From: DAITMV01 sp036834985
GTDB taxonomy: Bacteria > Pseudomonadota > Gammaproteobacteria > Burkholderiales > Burkholderiaceae_B
DNA length: 18,596 nucleotides
Reading direction: 5' to 3'
Assembly: GCA_036834985.1 (NCBI GenBank)
Contig: DAITMV010000039.1
Coordinates: forward strand, 1-18,596
In this document: piece after piece, positions 7,603 through 14,678 of the stretch
How positions within the stretch are numbered: position 1 is the stretch's first letter
Layout of the letters: every line of letters begins with the position of its first letter
Notes under the pieces: model-generated
What the model saw: the letters and a program-made list of their open reading frames with translations, nothing else
Told to the model about the DNA's origin: nothing
Databases searched by the model: none
Program-made: the position numbers and the translations under genes

Positions 7603-8015
7603 GGAAAGTGAGCCAGACAGTCGCTGGAGGGAAACCTCTGGAGGAAAGTCCGGACTCCACCGGGCAAGGTGCTGGCTAACGGCCAGGCGCTATAAGGCTG
7701 GGCGAAAGCTCCGCCCCAAGGCGACGGACAGTGCAACAGAAAACATACCGCCGATGGCCGTGCGCAAGCACGGATCAGGCAAGGGCGAACCGGTGGTGTA
7801 AGAGACCCCCGCAGGACTGGCGACAGGACTGGCTTGGTAAACCCCACCTGGAGCAACACCAAATAGGCACACACGGCGCTTGCGCCAGCAGAGGCCCTCT
7901 GACGTGTGCGGGTAGGTGGCTTGAGCTGACAGGTAACTGTCAGCCTAGAGGAATGGCTGTCACGCAGACGGGTTTGCCGTTTGTGAACAGAATCCGGCTT
8001 ATCGGCGCGCTTTCC
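7603..8015 (+). ncRNA. rnpB: RNase P RNA, bacterial type A
   Basis: This is the catalytic RNA that trims the 5' leader of pre-tRNAs. The ends pair as P1 (7603-7610 with 8008-8015). Conserved region I, with GAGGAAAGTCCGG, is at 7641-7653, and conserved region V, ACAGAATCCGGCTTAT, is at 7987-8002; together they form P4. ACCGCCGATGGCC and a GTGC-GCAA-GCAC hairpin mark the specificity domain. GGTAA at 7836-7840 fits the L15 loop that binds tRNA CCA ends. An 8-bp stem closed by GTAA (7925-7944) fits P18. A 7-bp stem (7965-7971 with 7977-7983) between P2 and P4 fits P19. The P3 hairpin looks very short (GAGG-GAAA-CCTC, 7627-7638). Length is about 413 nt. No U-tract terminator follows directly. Confidence 0.96.
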
Positions 8016-8193
8016 TTTCCCCGCATGACGTATCCCCCATACTTTATTTAAATCACCCAAAGCGGTTCCGATGTTAAGAAACCACTTTCAGTTGTGGTTC
8101 CATCCCTTTCATTTCATTCAATATACAGACTGTAAAATTTCTTTGAATGTTCGTCTAAGTCCTTGTCTCGAAAGCATTTTTTCCGTTTTCAAC
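8016..8193. other. Non-coding spacer between rnpB and the dcw promoter
   Basis: No credible gene is present. The stretch is T-rich. It contains a weak hairpin (AACCAC 8080-8085 with GTGGTT 8094-8099) and a related pair of GGTTCC words at 8064 and 8097. The hairpin is followed by a pyrimidine-rich stretch but not by a U run. RNase P RNA transcripts are probably processed or terminated somewhere here. Confidence 0.5.
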
Positions 8194-8222
8194 TTGACCC
8201 GCCATTTTTGATTCAGTAAAGT
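8194..8222 (+). promoter_or_regulatory. Putative dcw promoter (Pmra)
   Basis: TTGACC at 8194-8199 (five of six consensus bases) is followed after exactly 17 bp by TAAAGT at 8217-8222 (four of six). Transcription should begin near 8229, giving a leader of about 65 nt before mraZ. Its position just ahead of the 10-bp GTG boxes matches the arrangement of Pmra in E. coli, where MraZ represses its own operon. Confidence 0.7.
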
Positions 8223-8256
8223 GGTGATTGGTGGGTTTTTGTGTGAATTTGTGGTG
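8221..8256 (+). promoter_or_regulatory. MraZ operator: four boxes at 10 bp period
   Basis: Four GTG-type boxes begin at 8221, 8231, 8241 and 8251. Their cores are TGGTG, TGGGT, TGTGA and TGGTG, each followed by a 5-nt A/T-rich spacer. MraZ is known to bind direct repeats of TGGGN separated by 5 nt, so the exact one-turn spacing next to mraZ strongly suggests its autoregulatory site. The first box overlaps the end of the -10 and the others cover the expected start site, as needed for repression. Only the second box matches the E. coli consensus core fully. Confidence 0.8.
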
Positions 8257-8294
8257 TTTTGGTTTTTGATCAACACCGAGTCAAAGGGTTAATC

Positions 8295-8723
8295 GTGTTC
8301 CAGGGAAGTTCTGCGCTCGCTCTGGATGCCAAGGGACGGATGAATGTCCCTCAGAAGCATCGTGACGCACTGCTTGAGCAGTGTGCGGGTGCGCTCACCT
8401 TGACCAAACACCCGCATGGTTGTCTGTTGCTGTTTCCCCGCCCGGTGTGGGAGCAGCATCGTGCCCAGATTGCCGGCTGGCCTATGTCCGCGCGTCCGTG
8501 GCAGCGTATTTTTCTGGGGTTTGCAACCGATGTTGAGCTTGATTCGGCCGGTCGCATCCTGATTGCTCCCGAGTTGCGTGAAGCTGCCAGCATTCAGCGA
8601 GACGTCATGTTGCTGGGCATGGGCAGTCACTTCGAGGTGTGGGATTCGTCCTTGCTCAAAGCTGAAGAGCAAAAGGCGCTCGCCGCAGGGGTTCCTGACA
8701 GTCTGAACGGGTTCTCTTTTTAG
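8295..8723 (+). CDS. mraZ: Transcriptional regulator MraZ
   Basis: MraZ is a ring-forming DNA-binding protein with two AbrB/SpoVT-like half domains that controls the dcw operon. The 142 aa product starts FQGSSALALDAKGR after the initiator, the usual family start, and repeats the DxxGR signature as DSAGRILIAPELR near residues 80-95. GTG8295 was chosen because AAAGGG at 8283-8288 lies 6 nt upstream and the protein then matches family length. The frame stays open upstream to 8259, but that part falls in the operator. The gene leads the cluster, directly after its probable operator, and ends 2 nt before rsmH. Confidence 0.96.
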   Translation: MFQGSSALALDAKGRMNVPQKHRDALLEQCAGALTLTKHPHGCLLLFPRPVWEQHRAQIAGWPMSARPWQRIFLGFATDVELDSAGRILIAPELREAASIQRDVMLLGMGSHFEVWDSSLLKAEEQKALAAGVPDSLNGFSF

Positions 8724-8725
8724 TC

Positions 8726-9658
8726 GTGGCACATGATGAACATATCTCGGTGCTACTGGCGCAAACGATTGATGCCCTGGCACCTCAACCCGATGGCATT
8801 TACGTTGATTGCACGTTTGGTCGCGGCGGGCACAGTGCTGCTTTGCTGGCGCGGCTGGGGCCTGCAGGTCGTCTGGTTGCGTTGGACCGGGATCCTCAAG
8901 CCATTGCGGCGATGCAGTCCATCAACGATCCGCGCTTTACAGGCGTCGCAGCCGCTTTTGCCCATCTGGATGAGGTGCTGGCCGATTTATCCATCCATCA
9001 GGTGGACGGCGTCATGATGGATATCGGTGTGTCCTCCCCGCAAATTGATCAAGCCGAACGGGGTTTTAGTTTCCGCCAGGATGGCCCTCTGGATATGCGG
9101 ATGGATCCGCTGTCCGGTGAGTCGGCGGCCGAATTTTTAGAGCGCGCCACTGTGCGCGACATCACGGAGGTTATCCGAAATTATGGGGAAGAACGGTTTG
9201 CTTTTCAGATTGCAACAGCGATTGTTGCTCGCCGCCAGGAGCGGCCGATTACCCGCACACGCGAACTTGCCCAGATCGTGGCAAGCGCAGTCCGGACGCG
9301 TGAACCTGGCCAGGACCCGGCGACTCGCACCTTTCAGGCTTTACGGATTCACGTCAATCAGGAGCTTGCGCAGCTCGAGCAGGGTCTAGCGCACGCAATT
9401 GCTGCGCTCAAGCCTGGTGGTCGTCTGGCGGTGATCAGTTTTCATTCGCTGGAAGACCGCATGGTCAAACAGGCCATCGACAGGCTGGCCAGCCCCCAGG
9501 CGCATGTGGATCCGCGACTGCGTCGTTTGCCTGTCCAAGCGGCTAAGCCCACGCTTAAAAAAATTGACCGCATCAAATGCTCCGCGCAAGAGGCGCAGGC
9601 CAATCCGCGGGCGCGCTCTGCCATTTTGCGGGTGGCAGAAAAATTGGAGGTGCTCTGA
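8726..9658 (+). CDS. rsmH: 16S rRNA (cytosine(1402)-N4)-methyltransferase
   Basis: RsmH (formerly MraW) uses S-adenosylmethionine to methylate N4 of C1402 in the decoding centre of 16S rRNA. The 310 aa product has the expected order of motifs: HISVLL at the N-terminus, the SAM-binding segment VDCTFGRGGHS (about 26-36), LDRDPQAI, a DGVMMDIGVSSPQID block, GFSFRQDGPLDMRMD, and the C-terminal AVISFHSLEDRMVK. Length is normal. It starts with GTG only 2 nt after the mraZ stop, without a clear Shine-Dalgarno sequence, so translation is probably coupled to mraZ. GGAGG near its 3' end serves the next gene, ftsL. Confidence 0.97.
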   Translation: MAHDEHISVLLAQTIDALAPQPDGIYVDCTFGRGGHSAALLARLGPAGRLVALDRDPQAIAAMQSINDPRFTGVAAAFAHLDEVLADLSIHQVDGVMMDIGVSSPQIDQAERGFSFRQDGPLDMRMDPLSGESAAEFLERATVRDITEVIRNYGEERFAFQIATAIVARRQERPITRTRELAQIVASAVRTREPGQDPATRTFQALRIHVNQELAQLEQGLAHAIAALKPGGRLAVISFHSLEDRMVKQAIDRLASPQAHVDPRLRRLPVQAAKPTLKKIDRIKCSAQEAQANPRARSAILRVAEKLEVL

Positions 9659-9660
9659 GT

Positions 9661-9942
9661 ATGGGACGCCTCAATTTCCTGTTGCTGTTGCTCGTGGTGG
9701 GATGCGCGTTGATGTTGATTTCCACTCAGCATAAGTCGCGCGGACTGTTTGTTGAGCATGAGCGTTCCATGCAGGCTGCCCGCCAGCTGGAGGTTGAGTG
9801 GAACCAGCTGCAGCTCGATCAGGTGGCCCTGGCCAAGGCTACACGCATTGACCAAGTGGCTCGTGGTCAATTAAAAATGCAGACCCCGACGGCCGCACAA
9901 ACGCGATATCTGTCTCTGGACGTCAAAGGCGAGGTGCGCTGA
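9661..9942 (+). CDS. ftsL: Cell division protein FtsL
   Basis: FtsL is a small bitopic membrane protein that bridges FtsB/FtsQ with FtsW/FtsI and activates septal peptidoglycan synthesis. The 93 aa product has a short N-terminus, one hydrophobic segment (about residues 4-22) and a periplasmic stretch that looks like a coiled coil (about 30-70), with RQLEVEWNQLQLDQ resembling other betaproteobacterial FtsL proteins. Its identity rests on this topology and on its place between rsmH and ftsI. ATG9661 is preceded by GGAGG at 9646-9650. The frame is open further upstream, within rsmH, but that part has no FtsL character. Confidence 0.93.
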   Translation: MGRLNFLLLLLVVGCALMLISTQHKSRGLFVEHERSMQAARQLEVEWNQLQLDQVALAKATRIDQVARGQLKMQTPTAAQTRYLSLDVKGEVR

Positions 9943-9943
9943 C

Positions 9944-11728
9944 ATGTCACGAGCGATCCGCTTCTCCGATTCCGAGCTATTACGTTTGAGTCTGCCGGCC
10001 TGGCGTTCACGCCTTGTGCTGGCGATGCTGTTTTTGGGCTTTATTGCGCTGGCCGGGCGTGCCTTGTATTTGCAGGGCCTATCTAATGAGTTTTTGCAGC
10101 GTCAGGGCGCCATTCGCATGGTGCGTACCTTGACGCTGCCCGCGGATCGAGGCCGCATTCTGGATCGCAACGGGGTTGTGGTGGCTTCAAGTGTGCCGGC
10201 ACGCGCGATCTGGTTTGAAGGGCGCGACGCCAAATCGGATGGCAAACCTGATGCCAAGGCAGATTCAAAAGACAAAGAATCTCGCAAAATAACAGCCGAG
10301 CAAATCAATCAGCTTGCGGGTCTTCTGGACATGGACGCTCGGTCGCTTCGGCAAAAGTTGGGCACCGAACAACGCTTTCTTTATATCAAGCGGCAGGTGG
10401 ATCCTGATGTGGCCCACAAAATCGCTGAACTGAAAATTCCGGGGGTGTATTCGCTGCCGGAATTTAAGCGTTATTACCCGGAAGGCGAGACCTTCTCCCA
10501 CATCCTAGGATTTACCAATGTGGAAGACGTAGGGCAAGAGGGTATCGAGCTGGCCTATCAAAAAGACCTGATTGGTCGCTCGGGTGAGCGCAGTGTGGTC
10601 AAGGATCGGCTGGGTCGTGTAGTGGAAGACCTGCGCGAGGTGCGTCCTGCTTTTAACGGCAAGGATTTGACACTGTCGATTGATTCAAAAATCCAGTTTT
10701 TGGCGTACTCGCAACTGAAGGCCGCTGTTGAACAAAACAAAGCCAAGGCGGGTGGTGTGGTGGTGCTCGATGCGCACACCGGTGAGATTCTCGCCCTGGC
10801 CAATTTGCCTGCCTACAATCCAAATGACCGTCGGCGTTTGACAGGTGAGCAACTGCGTAATCGCGTGTTGACCGACACCTTTGAGCCTGGTTCCATCATG
10901 AAGCCGTTTTCGGTGTCATTAGCGCTGGACAATAAAATTGTTACGCCCAATACCGTGATTCAGACGGCGCCAGGCCGCTTGACCATTGGGCCCAATACCA
11001 TTTCAGATGCCCACCCGCATGGTCCGTTGACAGTCGAGCAGGTGATTCAAAAGTCCAGCAACGTGGGCACCACAAAAATTGCCTTGCAGATGGAGCCTCA
11101 CGACATGTGGGACATGTTCTCCGAGCTGGGTTTTGGGCAGGCACCACGCATCGGTTTTCCGGGGGCCGTGGCCGGGCGTGTACGTCCCTGGAAGAGTTGG
11201 AAACCCATTGAGCAGGCCACCATGTCGTATGGTCATGGCATCTCCGTATCCCTGATTCAAATTGCCCGTGCCTATACGGTCTTTGCCAATCGAGGCGAGA
11301 TTTTGCCGCTCTCGTTTATGAAACTTGATCAGCCGCCTAAAGGGGTGTCTGTGTTTGGCCCAACCACCGTGGCCCAAATGTCGAAAATGCTCGAGATGGT
11401 CACAGGCCCCGAGGGCACGGCCCCGCAGGCACAAGTGCCTGGGTATCGTGTGGGTGGTAAAACCGGCACAGCACACAAAGAATCGGGCGGTCGCTATGTC
11501 AACAAATATGTGGCGTCCTTTGTTGGGTTGGCCCCTATGTCCAATCCGCGCATTATTGTGGCTGTCATGATTGATGAGCCGTCCGGCGGTGCCTATTACG
11601 GCGGCTCGGTGGCAGGTCCCGTGTTTTCATCGGTGGTACAAGGCACTTTACGAGCCTTGAATGTGGCTCCCGATGCGCCGTTCAAGCAGACGGTGATCCC
11701 CGCTGAACCGGTGCAGGAGAGTATTTGA
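9944..11728 (+). CDS. ftsI: Septal peptidoglycan transpeptidase FtsI (PBP3)
   Basis: FtsI cross-links septal peptidoglycan in the periplasm and works with FtsW. The 594 aa product has a cytoplasmic N-terminus, one transmembrane segment (about 24-45), a dimerisation/pedestal region starting at ADRGRILDRNG, and a transpeptidase domain. The penicillin-binding motifs are all present: SxxK as Ser317-Ile-Met-Lys320, SxN as Ser371-Ser372-Asn373, and KTGT from Lys506. Residues about 95-115 form an unusual Asp/Lys-rich insertion in the pedestal, described in the findings. The start lies 1 nt after the ftsL stop, with GAGG at 9931-9934. Its stop overlaps the murE start by 1 nt. Confidence 0.97.
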   Translation: MSRAIRFSDSELLRLSLPAWRSRLVLAMLFLGFIALAGRALYLQGLSNEFLQRQGAIRMVRTLTLPADRGRILDRNGVVVASSVPARAIWFEGRDAKSDGKPDAKADSKDKESRKITAEQINQLAGLLDMDARSLRQKLGTEQRFLYIKRQVDPDVAHKIAELKIPGVYSLPEFKRYYPEGETFSHILGFTNVEDVGQEGIELAYQKDLIGRSGERSVVKDRLGRVVEDLREVRPAFNGKDLTLSIDSKIQFLAYSQLKAAVEQNKAKAGGVVVLDAHTGEILALANLPAYNPNDRRRLTGEQLRNRVLTDTFEPGSIMKPFSVSLALDNKIVTPNTVIQTAPGRLTIGPNTISDAHPHGPLTVEQVIQKSSNVGTTKIALQMEPHDMWDMFSELGFGQAPRIGFPGAVAGRVRPWKSWKPIEQATMSYGHGISVSLIQIARAYTVFANRGEILPLSFMKLDQPPKGVSVFGPTTVAQMSKMLEMVTGPEGTAPQAQVPGYRVGGKTGTAHKESGGRYVNKYVASFVGLAPMSNPRIIVAVMIDEPSGGAYYGGSVAGPVFSSVVQGTLRALNVAPDAPFKQTVIPAEPVQESI

Positions 11729-13224
11729 TGATACTCAATGCACATGAGTTATCGGTTGTTCAATCCATCAAGGCGCGTTTGAAAAACGGTGCTCGTTGTC
11801 GGGCTGATCATCGTGAGATCGCACCCGGTGACGTTTTTTTTGCCTGGCCCGGTACAAAGCGTGATGGACGAGATCTACTGCCCGCAGCCTGTGCGCAAGG
11901 GGCCGAATCTGCCGTTGTGGAAGCCGTTGAATATGCATCACCGCCCGTGGGTATGACCGTGATGGCGGTCGAGCGATTGCAGCACAAAGCCGGTACGATC
12001 ATGTCACAGGTACTTGGCGAACCCTCCCGCGCGATGACAGGTGTTGCTGTGACGGGTACCAATGGAAAAACATCGGTGACCCGTTGGGTTGCGCAGGCAT
12101 TGGAACAACTCAAGCTGCCTTGCGCCGTGATCGGTACGCTGGGAGCCGGGCGCATGGGCGTTGATGGGACGTCGACCGGACTGACGACACCAGATGCCAT
12201 CGGGCTGCAGTATCTGCTACGTACATTTGCCGATCAGGGGGTCAAGGCCTTTGCCATCGAAGCCTCCTCGATTGGGCTGGAGCAGGGTCGACTAAACGGC
12301 ACTGAGTTATCGGTGGTGGCGTTTACGAATTTGTCGCGAGATCATCTGGATTATCACCACACCATGCACGCGTATGGTCAGGCGAAGTTATTGCTGGCTC
12401 AATGGGTTGGCGCCAGCCACGCCGTGGTCAATGTCGATGATCCGTTTGCAGCAGATTTCATATCCACTGCGCAGGCGGCTGGTAAAACGATCTGCCGTGT
12501 CAGTGCAGCAGACCATCCGGACGCAGAGGTTCGGGTAGCGCAGGTGTCATACACCTCGGGCGGCATGCAAGGCACGTTGATCATAGGATCAGATCGCTGC
12601 GAGGTACGTGCGCCGGTTGTAGGACAATTCAACATCGAAAACCTGGCTGTGGTCGCGGGCATATTACACGCACTCGGATACGAGGCAGCGGATATCGTAC
12701 GCGGTCTGGGAGGTGTTTCGCCACCTCCCGGGCGCATGCAAGTGTTGGTGCATCCCGATGCCCCCATGGTTGTGATCGATTACGCACACACTCCGGATGC
12801 GCTGGATAAAGTATTAACCGCCTTGCAGTCAGTGGCGCAGTCCCGCCAGGGTTGCCTGCATGTGGTGTTCGGATGCGGTGGTGATCGCGATCCGGGCAAA
12901 CGTCCACAGATGGGCGCAATCGCCAGTCGCCGCGCTGATCGGGTGGTGATCACCAGCGATAACCCGCGCAGCGAAAATCCTCAGGCCATCATTGACCAGA
13001 TCATGGCTGGCGTTCATGCGGCAGATACTGCTCGCGTAGCCACGCACCTGGACCGCGCACAAGCGATTGCAAACAGCATCGCCGAGGCGCATATAAACGA
13101 TGTGGTGGTGTTGGCGGGCAAAGGTCATGAGACCACGCAAACTACCGGTGCCGTTGTGATTCCGTTTTCGGATGCCGAGCATGCGCAACAGGCCATGGCG
13201 CTGCGTCAACAGGAGCGTCTATGA
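11728..13224 (+). CDS. murE: UDP-MurNAc-tripeptide synthetase (meso-DAP adding)
   Basis: MurE is a cytoplasmic ATP-dependent ligase that adds the third amino acid to UDP-MurNAc-L-Ala-D-Glu. The product is 498 aa. The P-loop TGTNGKTS has Lys114. The central domain shows an IEASSIGLEQGRL block and DHLDYHHTMHAYGQAK, which carries the lysine that is carbamylated in the family. DNPRSENP, with Asp411 to Arg414, is the meso-diaminopimelate selectivity motif, so the organism has a Gram-negative type peptide stem. ATG11728 was chosen over TTG11725 because it forms TGATG with the ftsI stop and has AGGAGA at 11715-11720. The 3' end overlaps murF by 4 nt (ATGA). Confidence 0.97.
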   Translation: MILNAHELSVVQSIKARLKNGARCRADHREIAPGDVFFAWPGTKRDGRDLLPAACAQGAESAVVEAVEYASPPVGMTVMAVERLQHKAGTIMSQVLGEPSRAMTGVAVTGTNGKTSVTRWVAQALEQLKLPCAVIGTLGAGRMGVDGTSTGLTTPDAIGLQYLLRTFADQGVKAFAIEASSIGLEQGRLNGTELSVVAFTNLSRDHLDYHHTMHAYGQAKLLLAQWVGASHAVVNVDDPFAADFISTAQAAGKTICRVSAADHPDAEVRVAQVSYTSGGMQGTLIIGSDRCEVRAPVVGQFNIENLAVVAGILHALGYEAADIVRGLGGVSPPPGRMQVLVHPDAPMVVIDYAHTPDALDKVLTALQSVAQSRQGCLHVVFGCGGDRDPGKRPQMGAIASRRADRVVITSDNPRSENPQAIIDQIMAGVHAADTARVATHLDRAQAIANSIAEAHINDVVVLAGKGHETTQTTGAVVIPFSDAEHAQQAMALRQQERL

Positions 13225-14678
13225 CCGTCGATGCCCAGCACCACAACGCGACCCGAAGCGATGACGCTTTAAGCAGTCCAATGAACTGGTCGGTCAAAGC
13301 GATGCTGCAATCGTTGCCTGGTGCACAGTGGGTTGGTGATGAGGCAACGATTAACGGGGTGGTTCGCCAGGTGGTGACAGATAGTCGTCTGGCTGGTCCT
13401 GGTGACGTATTTGTCGCGCTGGTGGGTGAGCGATTTGATGCCCATGATTTTGTGGCGCAAGTGGCTCAACAGGGCGCTATGTTGGCTATTGTGTCACGTC
13501 GCCTTGAAGTCGATATGCCGCAAGTGATTGTGCCGGATACCCGCATTGCATATGGTTTGATCGCCAAGGCCTGGCGTATGCAGTTTGATATTCCGGTCAT
13601 CGCTGTGACGGGCAGTAACGGTAAAACCACCACCAAAGAAATGATTGCTGCCATGTTGCGGCAAGCCTGTGGGGCGGATCACATGATCGCAACACAAGGT
13701 AACTTGAACAATGAAGTGGGCGTTCCTCATACCTTGCTTCGTTTACGTGCAGCGCATCGCATGGCTGTTATTGAGTTGGGGATGAATCATCCGGGTGAGA
13801 TTGCATGGTTGGCCCAGATTACCCAGCCCGTGGTTGCCCTGGTCAATAATGCGCAGCGTGAACATCAGGAGTTCATGGCCTCTGTTGAGGCAGTGGCGAT
13901 AGAAAACGGTTCGGTATTTAGCGCATTGGGTCAGCGGGGGGTTGCCGTATTTCCTGCAAACGATACCTACACCGCCTTGTGGCGCAACATGGCTGTGCAC
14001 AGCCAAACATTGACCTTTGGGTTGCGGGATGCGGATGTATCCGCACAAGGCAGCACGGTTGCAGGTGGTCAGCGTATTGACATGCAGACTCCATCGGGCA
14101 ACTTGCACGGTGTGTTGCATGCGCTGGGGCAGCACAACGTGTTGAACGCCGCAGCCGCAGCCGCCTGCGCACTGGCAGCAGGATGCTCGGTCGCTGATGT
14201 AGAGCACGGTCTTGGTCAATTTGAGCCGGTCAGCGGGCGTATGCAGCCCGTCCGGGCGCAAGGCGATACCACATTGATCAACGACACCTACAACGCAAAT
14301 CCGGATTCTGTGTTGGCCGCCATTGATGTAATCGCGCACATGCCTGCGCCTCGCATCCTGGTCCTGGGGGATATGGGTGAAGTCGGTGACAACGGCCCGG
14401 CTTTTCACCACGAGGTGGGGCTGTATGCAAAAAAACGGGATGTGAACTGTCTATTCACGCTGGGAACCCTGTCTGAAAAAGCCACAGAAGCTTTCGGGGA
14501 TAACGCCTGGCACTACAACACACTAGAAGCACTGGTCGCGGCACTGGTTCACAAGCTGAGTCAAGGGCCGCACACGGTGCTCGTAAAAGGTTCGCGTTTT
14601 ATGAAAATGGAAAGAGTCATACAGACACTGACTAGCCAACAAACAACCCCCTCTGTCGGAGGTGCACATGCTGCTTGA
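13221..14678 (+). CDS. murF: UDP-MurNAc-tripeptide:D-Ala-D-Ala ligase
   Basis: MurF adds D-alanyl-D-alanine to the tripeptide precursor in the cytoplasm. The 485 aa product has the Mur ligase P-loop GSNGKTTTK (Lys135), GNLNNEVGVP, an ELGMNHPGEI segment, NNAQREHQEFMASVE, and the C-terminal INDTYNANPDS and LGDMGEVG motifs. About 20 hydrophilic residues precede the conserved start MNWSVKAM. The long start is kept because it overlaps murE as ATGA and has AGGAG 5 nt upstream, whereas the internal ATG13281 has no ribosome-binding site. The last 11 bp overlap mraY, whose Shine-Dalgarno sequence lies inside murF. Confidence 0.96.
   Translation: MTVDAQHHNATRSDDALSSPMNWSVKAMLQSLPGAQWVGDEATINGVVRQVVTDSRLAGPGDVFVALVGERFDAHDFVAQVAQQGAMLAIVSRRLEVDMPQVIVPDTRIAYGLIAKAWRMQFDIPVIAVTGSNGKTTTKEMIAAMLRQACGADHMIATQGNLNNEVGVPHTLLRLRAAHRMAVIELGMNHPGEIAWLAQITQPVVALVNNAQREHQEFMASVEAVAIENGSVFSALGQRGVAVFPANDTYTALWRNMAVHSQTLTFGLRDADVSAQGSTVAGGQRIDMQTPSGNLHGVLHALGQHNVLNAAAAAACALAAGCSVADVEHGLGQFEPVSGRMQPVRAQGDTTLINDTYNANPDSVLAAIDVIAHMPAPRILVLGDMGEVGDNGPAFHHEVGLYAKKRDVNCLFTLGTLSEKATEAFGDNAWHYNTLEALVAALVHKLSQGPHTVLVKGSRFMKMERVIQTLTSQQTTPSVGGAHAA

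Noticed and set aside
7590..8060. 156-codon minus-strand open frame
   Set aside because: It lies almost entirely within the RNase P RNA gene, whose conserved structure explains the sequence; the translation resembles no protein I know.
8080..8099. Hairpin considered as the rnpB terminator
   Set aside because: The stem is only six base pairs and is followed by a mixed pyrimidine stretch instead of a U run.
8259..8294. Upstream GTG start for mraZ
   Set aside because: It would translate operator DNA and lengthen the protein; GTG8295 has AAAGGG at good spacing and gives the usual MraZ start.
9577..9660. Upstream start for ftsL within rsmH
   Set aside because: The extension overlaps conserved rsmH codons; ATG9661 with GGAGG upstream gives a normal FtsL.
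13743..14411. 222-codon minus-strand open frame inside murF
   Set aside because: It is a shadow of the murF coding pattern, rich in Cys and His without domain character, and has no independent signals.
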